64,000 bases of DNA, from the NCBI GenBank assembly GCA_022709365.1, contig JAKLIY010000019.1, positions 1 to 64,000 of the forward strand. Reading direction: 5' to 3'. Source of the DNA: Pseudomonadota bacterium. GTDB taxonomy: Bacteria > Pseudomonadota > Gammaproteobacteria > Competibacterales > Competibacteraceae. How positions within the stretch are numbered: position 1 is the first letter of the stretch; each line of letters starts with the position of its first letter. The notes below the pieces were generated by a model. That model did not search any database. It worked only from the letters and a program-made list of their open reading frames with translations, and was not told the origin of the DNA. Shown here piece by piece: positions 37,948-46,808 of this stretch. The position numbers and the translations under genes were made by a program.

Positions 37948-38424
37948 CTAACGGAAGGTCTCGTGATACCACTGGCCGTCGAGCAACACCCAAGGATCTT
38001 CAATGGCTTGTCGCATCCAGCCCATGGTGCCGATCATCACCTCGGCGCTAACCCGGGTAATCCCCTTTTCACCCTCAATCCGCACTTCCTCGATCTTGAC
38101 TTTACGGACGGGCAATCCTTGCAGAGACATCGCCTGTTCCAGCTTCAGCCAACCACCGGGCCGCGCCGCCGATTCCAGTTCATACAGCGTCCTGACATCG
38201 CGCGCCTGCCGCGCCGCCCAATAGCGTTCGACCCGTTCCTGCAGCGCGGCCTTTAATTCCTCCGGTGACGCCGCCTGCCCGACAGGGGGAGCCGTAGCAG
38301 TGGATTGTTCTGGAGCCGTCGGGCTGACGGCAGGCGCCGCACTCTTGGGTTCCTCAGCCCGAACGGCTGAAGACAGGCTGATGATAGCTACCGCTAACAG
38401 GCCAATACCTTTTAAATTGAACAT
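37948..38424 (-). CDS. Exported protein of unknown function, NTF2-like
   Basis: A 158-residue protein with a signal peptide (FNLKGIGLLAVAIISLSSAVRA), a Pro/Ala/Ser/Thr linker (residues about 25-55) and a small C-terminal domain (LKAALQERVERYWAARQARDVRTLYEL, ending AIEDPWVLLDGQWYHETFR) that resembles NTF2/DUF4440-type folds. It is probably periplasmic. The ATG at 38424 is preferred to a TTG at 38442. It follows the parvulin gene almost without a gap and may be cotranscribed with it. Confidence 0.7.
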   Translation of the reverse strand: MFNLKGIGLLAVAIISLSSAVRAEEPKSAAPAVSPTAPEQSTATAPPVGQAASPEELKAALQERVERYWAARQARDVRTLYELESAARPGGWLKLEQAMSLQGLPVRKVKIEEVRIEGEKGITRVSAEVMIGTMGWMRQAIEDPWVLLDGQWYHETFR

Positions 38425-38438
38425 AAGATTTCTCGCCC

Positions 38439-39443
38439 TCAAGGGGTAGTCGCGGGAACGGCGCTCTTTAACTCCGGCATCTCTACGCTGACGCCCATCT
38501 CTTTGGCCAATTTCCAGGCATATTCTTCCCGCGCCTTGGCCTGTGCTTCCTGCTGGATCCGTTGGATGACACTGTCGCGGACATTGGCGTAAGGAGTGAT
38601 CATGGCGTCCCGCTTATCCTGTAACAGGATGATTTCGTAACCGACTGGAGATTCGAGTACTCCGGAAAATTGACCGACCGCCAGGCTATCGACAGCTTTT
38701 TTCAACCAGGGATCTTTGTCTGGTTGCAGGAAACCCAGATCACCCTGAGCGACCTTACCCTGGGGATTTTCGGTCAGCGCTTCAGCCAGCGTAGCGAACG
38801 ATTCACCCGCACGCAGGCGCTTGAGCGCTTCTTCGGCTTTGCCTTTAACGACGGTCTTGGCCGCATCATCGGCGTTATCCGGCGTGCGGAACTGGATCTG
38901 GCTGATCCGCACCATGGCAGGAATACCGAAGAGTTCCGGATGTTGCTGATAATACTTGTACAACTCCTCTTCGGAGGGCATCGTACCGGGTATCGGAAAA
39001 TGCTGTTTCGCCAATTGCTGATAGGCTCGCAGGTAATCCCGTTCACCCGGAGCGCGGTCCTTCGGCAGCAAGCCCTCCCGGAGCATCGCTTCTTGAAGCA
39101 GACGATCCAGGATCATCTCACGCAGGATTTCTGTTTTCCCTGGCACCGTTCTGGCTTTCAGAACCAGCCGGGTATCCTGGGTGATGTACTTCATGAACTG
39201 CGCAACCGTGATTTTCTTGCCCGCTACCTGCGCCATCACGACTTCCGGCACGTCAGCAGGCGCGGCCTGACCGGCTGCTGGATCAGGCGTGGTGGCGACT
39301 GGGGTTGGAGATACGGCGGGCGCAGGCGCTGGTTGCTGCTTTGCAGGCGCATCGGCAGCCCATACTGACCGGTGCATCGCTACCATGGTTGGGGCAGCCA
39401 TGGTTGCCGCGAGCACAGCAACCCTCGTGATTCTGGTGATCAT
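38439..39443 (-). CDS. Periplasmic parvulin-type peptidyl-prolyl isomerase
   Basis: A 334-residue exported protein: signal peptide, an Ala/Pro linker, a SurA/PpiC-like helical N-domain (AQVAGKKITVAQFMKYITQD) and a rotamase domain (residues about 190-290: VRISQIQFRT, GESFATLAEALTENPQGKVAQGDLGF, VLESPVGYEIILLQDKR). It should help fold exported proteins, maybe the neighbouring ones. The ATG at 39443 has AGAGGAAAGAG ahead, so a longer frame is not used. Confidence 0.9.
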   Translation of the reverse strand: MITRITRVAVLAATMAAPTMVAMHRSVWAADAPAKQQPAPAPAVSPTPVATTPDPAAGQAAPADVPEVVMAQVAGKKITVAQFMKYITQDTRLVLKARTVPGKTEILREMILDRLLQEAMLREGLLPKDRAPGERDYLRAYQQLAKQHFPIPGTMPSEEELYKYYQQHPELFGIPAMVRISQIQFRTPDNADDAAKTVVKGKAEEALKRLRAGESFATLAEALTENPQGKVAQGDLGFLQPDKDPWLKKAVDSLAVGQFSGVLESPVGYEIILLQDKRDAMITPYANVRDSVIQRIQQEAQAKAREEYAWKLAKEMGVSVEMPELKSAVPATTP

Positions 39444-39516
39444 TCTCTTTCCTCTGAAGTTCGCCAGCCGTCCGTATCCCGGCTGGAGCGGCATTTGACC
39501 TAATGCGGTTTCGGCA

Positions 39517-40764
39517 TCAGTCCTGTTTGGCATTGTCCGGTGAATTGACCGACAACTGGCCGAAAATATCCCACAACGGTCCATAGATCACTTGGGATTC
39601 CAGCGGTCCCTGATTGGCGACGACCGCATCGAGCCAACCGTCGCCGTCTACATCGGCCAGTTCGACCCGGTTCGGCCAGTTAAGAATTGGTAGCAACACG
39701 TTCTCGAACTCGCCCGGTTGCTCCTTGCGCTCCCGGTACAAAACCAGCGCACGGGATCCGCCGGCCAGCAGGTAACGGCCTCCTTTATCCTGACCGACCG
39801 CCAGAGTATGTACGCCGACCTGGCCCGGATAAGCAATCGCTTGACCCTCAGTAAAATGACCCTGGCCATCGTTCAACAGCACGGCGATGCGCTCCTGCAC
39901 GGACATTGGCGTCAGCAGGTCCATCTTCCCATCCTGGTTCAGATCCAGCGGTATCACATGACGCGGCCAGCCTTCCTTGAAAGACGCCAGTTCACGCAAG
40001 CGGGGGGTCTGCTCCGCACCTGCGTACTCGATCGCCCAGACTTTGTTGCTCCGAAACGTGGGAAAAACCAGTTCAGGAATGCCGTCGCCGGTCAAATCCG
40101 CCAGCCGCACCGGTCGGGGATCCTTGTCGGCCGGGATAGCAAAGACGGTCTTAGCCTCGCCTTTTTCCGGGTCGAAATCGCGTAACAGGGTCAACGTCGC
40201 ACCCGTATAGGGAACGACCGCCAGGCTGAGTCGTCCCCAGTCAGGCCATACAAATGACGTACTGCCCAGCGGGTGAATCTGGCTGTAATCCGATACCAGT
40301 TTCAGAGAGCCGTCAGGCTGCGCCGCCACCACTCGTAATCGATTCTTGCCTTCGGCATTGATGAGGTAGCGTTTGGGTGCGCCCGGTAAGGCAATGGTGT
40401 CGTTGGGATGAAAACCGGCGATATCCTGCTCTTCAGTCGCCTCAAAACGACGTGGCCCGACCTGGCGGAACACCCGGATACTATTGCCGCCATGCGAGGT
40501 GAACGCCAGATCAGTCCGGCCGTCGCCGGTCAAATCGTCCACCAGGACGTGGAATGCCCCCGCGTTAACCAGAAAGCGCGTCGATCGACCTTGTGGGTCG
40601 CTCCAGACCGGCTGCTCCTCAGTGGGCGCCGTGGGCGCGGGCGCTTTGGACTCAGCGTGCGGTGCTGTAGTCACCGTCTGACTCAGGGCAACCGGCGCTG
40701 TCCCTGCCCCCGCCAGTATCCCGCTCAATCCTATTAAAGCCAGCAGGAATTTTCGCGTCGTCAT
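39517..40764 (-). CDS. Exported FG-GAP/VCBS-repeat protein
   Basis: A 415-residue protein with a signal peptide and a beta-propeller of FG-GAP/VCBS repeats. The calcium-binding Asp loops are seen in VDDLTGDGRTDLAF, LADLTGDGIPELVF, LDLNQDGKMDLLT and LADVDGDGWLDAVVA. Such propellers are usually cell-surface or secreted and bind ligands or matrix. It lies 73 bases ahead of the parvulin gene on the same strand. Confidence 0.88.
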   Translation of the reverse strand: MTTRKFLLALIGLSGILAGAGTAPVALSQTVTTAPHAESKAPAPTAPTEEQPVWSDPQGRSTRFLVNAGAFHVLVDDLTGDGRTDLAFTSHGGNSIRVFRQVGPRRFEATEEQDIAGFHPNDTIALPGAPKRYLINAEGKNRLRVVAAQPDGSLKLVSDYSQIHPLGSTSFVWPDWGRLSLAVVPYTGATLTLLRDFDPEKGEAKTVFAIPADKDPRPVRLADLTGDGIPELVFPTFRSNKVWAIEYAGAEQTPRLRELASFKEGWPRHVIPLDLNQDGKMDLLTPMSVQERIAVLLNDGQGHFTEGQAIAYPGQVGVHTLAVGQDKGGRYLLAGGSRALVLYRERKEQPGEFENVLLPILNWPNRVELADVDGDGWLDAVVANQGPLESQVIYGPLWDIFGQLSVNSPDNAKQD

Positions 40765-40778
40765 TAGGTATGGCCCTC

Positions 40779-40808
40779 AAAAAAAAACGGCGCACTGAAC
40801 GTACGCCG
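40779..40808 (-). terminator. Terminator after the 344-residue exported protein gene
   Basis: On the minus strand CGGCGTAC / GTGCGCCG (one G-T pair) close a 5-base loop and are followed by nine T. It separates the strongly promoted gene upstream from the FG-GAP gene. A second stem CAGGTGC / GCACCTG lies just before it. Confidence 0.85.
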
Positions 40809-40867
40809 CTTTAAGCCTACAGGTGCTCCTGAAACTCAGGGGCACCTGCGGTTATTACCGTTAAAAA

Positions 40868-41902
40868 CTACTGCACACCACGCTCATGCGCCAACTCGGT
40901 CTGCGTCTGCTCGACATTGCTGCCCTTGACGCCGATCAAGCTGAAGGCCACGCCTGCACGCGATCCGTTGCCATTCACCGCAGAGGTCTCGGCATTGAAA
41001 TCGACCACATCGAACAGCACAAAGCCAGTATCCGCCAGACCATCCGTGATGACGCCCGTGTAAAGCCCGCCAACCTTGGCGTCAGCCGCGACTTTCAACA
41101 CATTCAACTCGTTAGGAATGCTGGTCCTGGCCGAGATAGCAACTTCATCGGCATTATACACCAAGACAGTCTGGCTGCCGCGAGCCTCGTTATTATCCGG
41201 GAACCACAACACAAATTCGGTGGAACCCTCAGGATCAGACGATTGCAAGAAGTAGCGCAGGCTGAAGATCGATCCTTCACCCGGCTCATCGGCCAGCAAC
41301 ATCCCCGCTGTGACCGGATTGACATCCCCCAGGAATGAGGCACCCCTGTGCTTCACTTCGTCACGGGACGCACCGTCCACATCGTCAATCAGCGGCAGCA
41401 CCGGAATATACGCCTGAGTGGACCAGTTACCTCTGATCTGATAAGCAGCGCCATAAAGGATCTTGTTGCTCGCCGTCGTTTCACTGGCGCTGGCATCGGC
41501 GATCACCATGTAACCCGGCACATTCAGCGCACTGGGCAGTTTTTTGGCTTCAACGATACTGCCAAAGTCGATTCCAACCCAGTCATCACAGGTCACAGGA
41601 ATCGTGTCGTCCACGATCTCAACGCTGTTTTTGTCGAAGAAATACCAGTGAATTTTGCCGCTGCAGCCAGCAACGGTCTTGGGACCCGTCAGGGTGGGAA
41701 ACTGACTGACGTTTACAGTGGCAGGACTGGCGACAATCACGCTAATCATAGTGTTGAGCTTGCCGGCACCGTTCGTTGCCACATACGGAACCAACAATGC
41801 GTCACCAGGGTAACTCTCAATGACTGCTTGGGCAGCGCCGGAAGCGCCGAGAGCAGCCGCGACCGCCGCCGCCACACTAACTTTCTTGAAATTCGCCAAC
41901 AT
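40868..41902 (-). CDS. Exported protein of unknown function with its own promoter
   Basis: A 344-residue protein: signal peptide (ANFKKVSVAAAVAAALGASGAAQA), then a mostly beta, Gly/Ala/Val-rich mature part with two Cys (AGCSGKIHWYFFDKN and PVTCDDWVGIDFG) that may form a disulfide. Sequence such as YPGDALLVPYVATNGAGKLNTMISVI suggests a secreted or surface beta protein. I do not know the family. AGGAG stands 8 bases before the ATG at 41902. It has its own promoter, long leader and terminator and lies right after gspD, so it may be an abundant T2SS substrate or surface protein. Confidence 0.75.
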   Translation of the reverse strand: MLANFKKVSVAAAVAAALGASGAAQAVIESYPGDALLVPYVATNGAGKLNTMISVIVASPATVNVSQFPTLTGPKTVAGCSGKIHWYFFDKNSVEIVDDTIPVTCDDWVGIDFGSIVEAKKLPSALNVPGYMVIADASASETTASNKILYGAAYQIRGNWSTQAYIPVLPLIDDVDGASRDEVKHRGASFLGDVNPVTAGMLLADEPGEGSIFSLRYFLQSSDPEGSTEFVLWFPDNNEARGSQTVLVYNADEVAISARTSIPNELNVLKVAADAKVGGLYTGVITDGLADTGFVLFDVVDFNAETSAVNGNGSRAGVAFSLIGVKGSNVEQTQTELAHERGVQ

Positions 41903-42002
41903 GTCGTAACTCCTATAGGTTGCTTCGCACGAGTGCTTTAGCAGGAACTTAAAGCTTAACTCCACTCGGGAGATTACAAGAGATTCCAGCCGGTGTCAAC
42001 AT

Positions 42003-42022
42003 AACAACATAATTTTGTTGTT
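42003..42022 (-). promoter_or_regulatory. AACAACA/TGTTGTT dyad in the leader of the exported-protein gene
   Basis: AACAACA (42003-42009) and TGTTGTT (42016-42022) are perfect inverted copies around 6 AT bases, about 100 bases ahead of the ATG. Other CAACA/TTGTT motifs surround it. It may be an operator or an RNA hairpin. Confidence 0.45.
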
Positions 42023-42064
42023 TGCGCAACAGCTTTATCCTTACAACAAAAACCAGTTGCGATA

Positions 42065-42093
42065 TTTATATATAGAATAACCCCAAAATGCAA
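42065..42093 (-). promoter_or_regulatory. Promoter of the 344-residue exported protein gene
   Basis: On the minus strand TTGCAT (42093-42088) and TATAAA (42070-42065) are 17 bp apart. The start site would lie about 155 bases before the ATG, giving a long leader. Confidence 0.6.
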
Positions 42094-42166
42094 GAATTCT
42101 ATTCGTTTCATTCGGGTCGAAGCAATCAAGAATGTTGCATTTAAACAACAATTTTGGCCATCTCAC

Positions 42167-44497
42167 TCAGGATGCCGGTAACACTGGCATGATCGCCCGC
42201 ATCTTGCGCTTGATCTCCTCAGTTACCTGTCCAGCCTCCTGACTGTCCTGGACCACACGCGGGGTGATCAACACGATCAATTCAGTGCGGCCTTCCTCCT
42301 GCGTGGTCTGGCCAAACAGAGCGCCCAGCACCGGAATCTTGTACAACACAGGAATGCCGGATTGCCCCTCGGTGCCCGTTTCGCGGATCAGGCCGCCTAA
42401 CACCAGGGTCTGGCCGTCCTTGACCACGACCTTGCTGGTCACGCTGCGTTGTAGGAACTCACGCGCGGAGGCCGTCGTCGAACCGGAGGTGCCCAACTCA
42501 ACAATCGTCCCCGGCTCGCTGACTTGTTGCTTGATTTCCATGTTCACCATACCGCCGGCATTGATGCGCGGCAACACTTCCAGCAATACGCCGGTATCTT
42601 TATAAGTCACTCCGCCTGAAGTGGTCACATTGTTCGTAGTCGTCGTACCCGAGGGGATCGGCGTCGAGGTACCCACCTGAATCGCCGCCTGCTGGTTATC
42701 CAGCACCATTACCTGAGGCGAAGAGAGCACCTTGACCTTGGAATCGGCGGCCAGCGCCTTGAGCAGCGCCTTCACGATTCCCCCGCTGTCGGTGATGGCG
42801 TAGGAAAACTGGTTCGCTGCGACGCCGCTCAGCGCCTGGGTCAACGTCAGGTTATTGGAAAGCCCCAGCGAGCCGTTGCCTTGGTAACCATCACCGATGT
42901 TGTTGTTGAAAAACCATTGCAACCCATACTTCAACTGGCCGCTCAAAGTCACTTCAACGAAGGTTGCCTCGATCAGCACCTGCCGGGGACTGACATCCAT
43001 CTTTTCCAGCGTGCTGACAATTCGTTCATAGTTCTGGCTGGTGGCCCAGATCAGCAATGCATTGTTTTCGGTATCGGCGACAATGCGCACCTCCTCCATA
43101 CCGGCGCTGGGTCCGCCGGAACCCAGGCTGCCCACGCCAGCGCCTCCTGAGCGGCCGCCCGCTGTAGATAAAGAGGAAGCGGTAGAACCTCCACCGCTTG
43201 ATTTGCCCAGCCCGCCGGAACTGCCGCTCAGGCTGCCCAAACCGCCGCCGGAACTGCTGCCCGAACCGCTGGATAACGACATCGAGCTGGCGCTTCCTCC
43301 GCTCAAGCCTGAACTTGCGCCGCCCGACAATCCGCCACTGGTCCCGGCACCGCTGGACAACTGCGCGGGCTTCAGGCCCGGCGCCAGTTCGCCCCCACGC
43401 CCGCTGCTGCCACCACCGAGATTGAATAACCCATTCAGCAGTTCAGCAACGTACTCGGCGCGGCTGTTCTGGACATGATAAAGATATAAGCGCTCGCCGC
43501 CGATGCCATCCAACCGCTCGATCCAGATCGCGACCTCCTTGAGATACTCCTTTTGCGGGGTAATCACCAACACCGCATTCAGCTTGCTCAACGGCACCAA
43601 CCGAACCAGGCCAGCGACGGGCGTCCCGGACCCCTCGCCCAACAGTTGGTTCAGCTCGTTAGCGACCGCCTGGCTGTCCACATTGCGCAACCGGAACAGG
43701 CCAATGGACATTCCTTTCAGCCAGTTGACATCGAAGGTGTCAATCGTTTCCTGGGCGCTGTTCAGTTCCTGCGGGGTACCGGCCAGCATCAGCAGGTTAC
43801 GGGTGGGATCTGCGCGCAGGATCGCTCCATCCGGCAGGAATGGGGCGATGATGTTCTGCATTTCGAGGGCGCTGACATAGTTCAGCGGCACAATTCGCAC
43901 GCCGTAACCCACCCGGTTGCTCCCCAGGCGCGGCGCCAGATTGCCCTGTTTCAACGCTCCAGCCGCCGGGATAATCCGATAGACCCCACCCTCCCGCACC
44001 AACACGGCATTACTGGCGCGCAACAAGGTTTCCAGCGTCGGCAACAATTGTTCCTGCGTCAATGGCCGACTGGTCTGCACGGTCACCTCACCCTGCACCT
44101 GGGGATCGATCACATAGTTTTCCTTGAGGGTGTCGAAAACCACCTTGACCACATCGCGGATGCTGGCGCCCTCAAAGTTGAGCGTGACGCCACTGCCTGA
44201 CGGCGTGGCGCTGGGCGTTTTGGGCAATGGTTTCTGGGCTTCGCGCTGATCGATAAAATTGCCGGTACCCGGGAAGATCGTCACTTTTGGAACCGGCTGG
44301 GCGGTTGCCGGACCCTCTGATCCAGGCCGGGCGGTCAACCGAAGAAGATTGCTTGCCAGATCAGACGCAGCGACGGCGGTCGTCGGTTCCGAACCTTCCC
44401 CGGTGGGTGCTTCTCCCTCGGGAACGGTCGCGCAAGCTCCCAGCACCAAGGTCAGACATCCCCCGGTCATTAACGATCGGACCCACAATGTACTCAA
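42167..44497 (-). CDS. gspD: Type II secretion secretin GspD with lipobox and Gly/Ser insert
   Basis: A 776-residue outer-membrane secretin. N0 domain about 103-177 (VTLNFEGASIRDVVKVVFDTLKENYVI), N1 and N2 about 195-335, N3 from 338 (LYLYHVQNSRAEYVAELLNGLF) interrupted by about 100 Gly/Ser residues (about 370-475), then the secretin core (VLIEATFVEVTLSG, ending IPVLGALFGQTTQEEGRTELIVLITPRVV). The N-terminus has lipobox LGAC at Cys22, so it is probably a lipidated secretin. The start is TTG at 44497 with AGAGAG ahead; the later ATG would leave too short a signal. It is the last gene of the gsp operon. Confidence 0.94.
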   Translation of the reverse strand: MSTLWVRSLMTGGCLTLVLGACATVPEGEAPTGEGSEPTTAVAASDLASNLLRLTARPGSEGPATAQPVPKVTIFPGTGNFIDQREAQKPLPKTPSATPSGSGVTLNFEGASIRDVVKVVFDTLKENYVIDPQVQGEVTVQTSRPLTQEQLLPTLETLLRASNAVLVREGGVYRIIPAAGALKQGNLAPRLGSNRVGYGVRIVPLNYVSALEMQNIIAPFLPDGAILRADPTRNLLMLAGTPQELNSAQETIDTFDVNWLKGMSIGLFRLRNVDSQAVANELNQLLGEGSGTPVAGLVRLVPLSKLNAVLVITPQKEYLKEVAIWIERLDGIGGERLYLYHVQNSRAEYVAELLNGLFNLGGGSSGRGGELAPGLKPAQLSSGAGTSGGLSGGASSGLSGGSASSMSLSSGSGSSSGGGLGSLSGSSGGLGKSSGGGSTASSLSTAGGRSGGAGVGSLGSGGPSAGMEEVRIVADTENNALLIWATSQNYERIVSTLEKMDVSPRQVLIEATFVEVTLSGQLKYGLQWFFNNNIGDGYQGNGSLGLSNNLTLTQALSGVAANQFSYAITDSGGIVKALLKALAADSKVKVLSSPQVMVLDNQQAAIQVGTSTPIPSGTTTTNNVTTSGGVTYKDTGVLLEVLPRINAGGMVNMEIKQQVSEPGTIVELGTSGSTTASAREFLQRSVTSKVVVKDGQTLVLGGLIRETGTEGQSGIPVLYKIPVLGALFGQTTQEEGRTELIVLITPRVVQDSQEAGQVTEEIKRKMRAIMPVLPAS

Positions 44498-44522
44498 TGG
44501 ACTGTACTCTCTGAAATGCTGA

Positions 44523-45101
44523 TCAAGACCCCGACGCTGATTCTGGCGCCGGTGGAACGGATGGCGGCGGAGCAGGCAACGCCCCGGCCCTCTGCGGAAC
44601 CACTCTGGCTGGTGAAGCCGGACGGGGCGGCGTTTTTGGACGAATCAGCGCCAGCTCCCGAACCTCATTGCCCTTGCGCAACACCACCTTGCCCGCTTGC
44701 ACGGTTTCTAGCCGCCAGCCATCCACCATTCCCCCCTGCGGGACGCGCAATACCTTGGCGTTGGGTTCCTCCGGACGCAACAGGGCCGCCGCGCTATTTG
44801 GAATCAGCACTACGCCGATCAAATTCAGCGGCTGATCCGGCGGCTGATCCGGCGGCGCAGCGACTTCATCTTCCTCAGGCCGGCGGGCATCAATAAAAAC
44901 GGGGCGTTCCTTAATTTCCGCGTAGCGCAGCAAGGGCAATGGCTGAAATGATTGTAGCGGCGGAACCGTAACAGCGTCCGACGCTTTAACCATGGATGAC
45001 GCCGGCAGGCGCGGTGGATACCGCCACTCCAAGACCAGCGCGCCCGCCGCCGCCATCGCTACCATTAGCCAGAATACGGGTTGCCATAACCGGGAAAACA
45101 C
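44523..45101 (-). CDS. gspC: Type II secretion GspC-like protein (HR domain only)
   Basis: A 192-residue inner-membrane protein: one N-terminal helix (FWLMVAMAAAGALVLEW) and a periplasmic homology region (LRYAEIKERPVFIDARRP, LNLIGVVLIPNSAAALLR, GMVDGWRLETVQAGKVVLRKG) that contacts the secretin. After it comes only a Pro-rich tail; the PDZ domain of full GspC is absent. GspN-type naming is also used for such short forms. The start is GTG overlapping the gspM stop (TAGTG). Confidence 0.8.
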   Translation of the reverse strand: MFSRLWQPVFWLMVAMAAAGALVLEWRYPPRLPASSMVKASDAVTVPPLQSFQPLPLLRYAEIKERPVFIDARRPEEDEVAAPPDQPPDQPLNLIGVVLIPNSAAALLRPEEPNAKVLRVPQGGMVDGWRLETVQAGKVVLRKGNEVRELALIRPKTPPRPASPARVVPQRAGALPAPPPSVPPAPESASGS

Positions 45102-45697
45102 TAGCCGGTCTCCTTGCGCAAGTAGCCTGATACTTCAAACTGGCCATTCAACTGGACGCGAGTGTATGGCGCGATCTTGCCATCGGGCAGGCGCGGGCGG
45201 AACTGACGAGCGGTTACTTCAAGATTATCCACAAAGAGCAGCGGCACCTGCGACTCCAGACCATGAAGGGTTTTTTGCAACATGTCCACGTCGCCCTGCA
45301 CCGTGACGCCGACCGCCACGCGGACTACGCCACCTTCCTCAACCACCGGCAACGCTTGAACGCTCAACAGGTTGCCACCCGCTCCCTCGACCAGGCTCTT
45401 GACGCGCTGTTGCAGATCGGCCGCCGCCAATGCCGGGGGGGCCGGCGGGAGAAAGTAGGCGGCAGTACGCTGATCGTCGCGAATGCTCTGGATCGCTTTC
45501 TCCAGTTCTGGCCGGGCGGTCGCCAACCGTTGCAGGTTGTGCAACCGATCCAGCAACCGCTCGGCATGAGTCTGATAAAGCCGATATTGGCCCATCCAAA
45601 TCTGATCAACCATCACATAAAACAGGCCCACCATCAGCACCAACAACAGTAACGCCGCCAAGCGATGGAACTGAGAAGGAGAGGTTGCTGGATTCAT
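45101..45697 (-). CDS. gspM: Type II secretion protein GspM
   Basis: A 198-residue inner-membrane protein: one N-terminal helix (AALLLLVLMVGLFYVMVDQI), a coiled coil (LYQTHAERLLDRLHNLQRL) and a ferredoxin-like periplasmic domain (LLFVDNLEVTARQFRPR). It pairs with GspL in the assembly platform. It overlaps gspL by 4 bases (ATGA). Confidence 0.88.
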   Translation of the reverse strand: MNPATSPSQFHRLAALLLLVLMVGLFYVMVDQIWMGQYRLYQTHAERLLDRLHNLQRLATARPELEKAIQSIRDDQRTAAYFLPPAPPALAAADLQQRVKSLVEGAGGNLLSVQALPVVEEGGVVRVAVGVTVQGDVDMLQKTLHGLESQVPLLFVDNLEVTARQFRPRLPDGKIAPYTRVQLNGQFEVSGYLRKETG

Positions 45698-46794
45698 TGC
45701 GGCTCCACGACGACGCGGGCGCCCAGCACGAACCGCTCCTTGCCGGTGCGGCGATCATTGGTCACCGGAGAAGCGAAGGCTGCGTCGCCGAGCAATTTTG
45801 ACTCTTCGACCACGCTCACCAGCGCCGAAGCGCTGGCTGATTGACCGATCAATTGCAGGGTCTCGCCCTTGATTTGCAAGCGCTCCAGCCAGGTGTTGTC
45901 AGGCAGAATCGCCGTCAATTCCCGCAGTAACTCGATGACCGGCGGTCGGCTCTGCTTTTTCTGCACCAGAAACCGGGAGGACTGCACCGCCTTTCCCAAT
46001 TGCTCGCGCAGGGTCAGCACCTGACTTGACTCCCGCTGCAAGGCATCGACTTGTTGCTGCAGGCCGATGACCAGCGTCCGATACTGCCACAACGGCAACA
46101 AGGCTGCGGCCAACGCCAGACTCAGACTGATCACGATCAACGTCCTCTGCAAACGCCGGGGCCAAACGCCACGTCGGGGTCGTTTCTCGGCGGGTAACAG
46201 ATTGACGCCGGGTCGCCCCTCCGTCACCTCTACCACATCCGGTGCCACGCCCAGCGCCGCCAGAGCCTCCAACACGGCATCCACTTCAGTGCGCGGCAAG
46301 GCGGACAGTTCGACCCGAATCCGTCGCTGTTCCGGTTGACGCTCCAGAATCAGCGCATCGTAGTACAGTTGGCTGGCGCTGAACGGGGTCAGTCGGTCCA
46401 TATCGTAACCCAACACCTGGCGCAGGTTCGACGCTGCGGCCATGGGCAGCATCACGACCCGCGTCAGCGCCCGATCCGCTGGCATCTGCAAGACGATGGC
46501 GGCGGGCCGTTCCGCTTTGATCAACTTGCGCCGAGTTTCCCGATCCAGCGACTCCCAGGACTGTTGGGGTAGCGGCTCCGGTTCGCCATGCTCCTGACGG
46601 AACAATGCCCAGCCGTCAGCATCGGGTTTGATAATGAGTCGCCGCGATGAGCCAAGGAATTTACCGCGAACCCTGACCGGCAACCAACCCAGCAATCCAT
46701 CCCGCCACCAGTGCCAGCCGGCGGCCAGACTCCAGTGGACATTACTTTGCCAGAAGCGTGGGCCAGAAGAAGAAACCATTGATGAGGTTGCCAT
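45694..46794 (-). CDS. gspL: Type II secretion protein GspL (PilN-like)
   Basis: A 366-residue protein: a cytoplasmic actin-like half (ALTRVVMLPMAAASNLRQVLGYDMDRLTPF), one helix at about 225-245 and a PilN-type periplasmic domain (LRELTAILPDNTWLERLQIKGETLQLIGQ). It recruits the GspE ATPase to the platform. An ATG five codons later is an alternative start. Confidence 0.88.
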   Translation of the reverse strand: MATSSMVSSSGPRFWQSNVHWSLAAGWHWWRDGLLGWLPVRVRGKFLGSSRRLIIKPDADGWALFRQEHGEPEPLPQQSWESLDRETRRKLIKAERPAAIVLQMPADRALTRVVMLPMAAASNLRQVLGYDMDRLTPFSASQLYYDALILERQPEQRRIRVELSALPRTEVDAVLEALAALGVAPDVVEVTEGRPGVNLLPAEKRPRRGVWPRRLQRTLIVISLSLALAAALLPLWQYRTLVIGLQQQVDALQRESSQVLTLREQLGKAVQSSRFLVQKKQSRPPVIELLRELTAILPDNTWLERLQIKGETLQLIGQSASASALVSVVEESKLLGDAAFASPVTNDRRTGKERFVLGARVVVEPQ

Positions 46795-46808
46795 ATTGAA
46801 ATAAGGTC

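Noticed and set aside
43130-43390. Repetitive Gly/Ser coding DNA in gspD as a CRISPR or satellite
   Set aside because: The units are irregular, lack spacers and translate into one continuous secretin insert.
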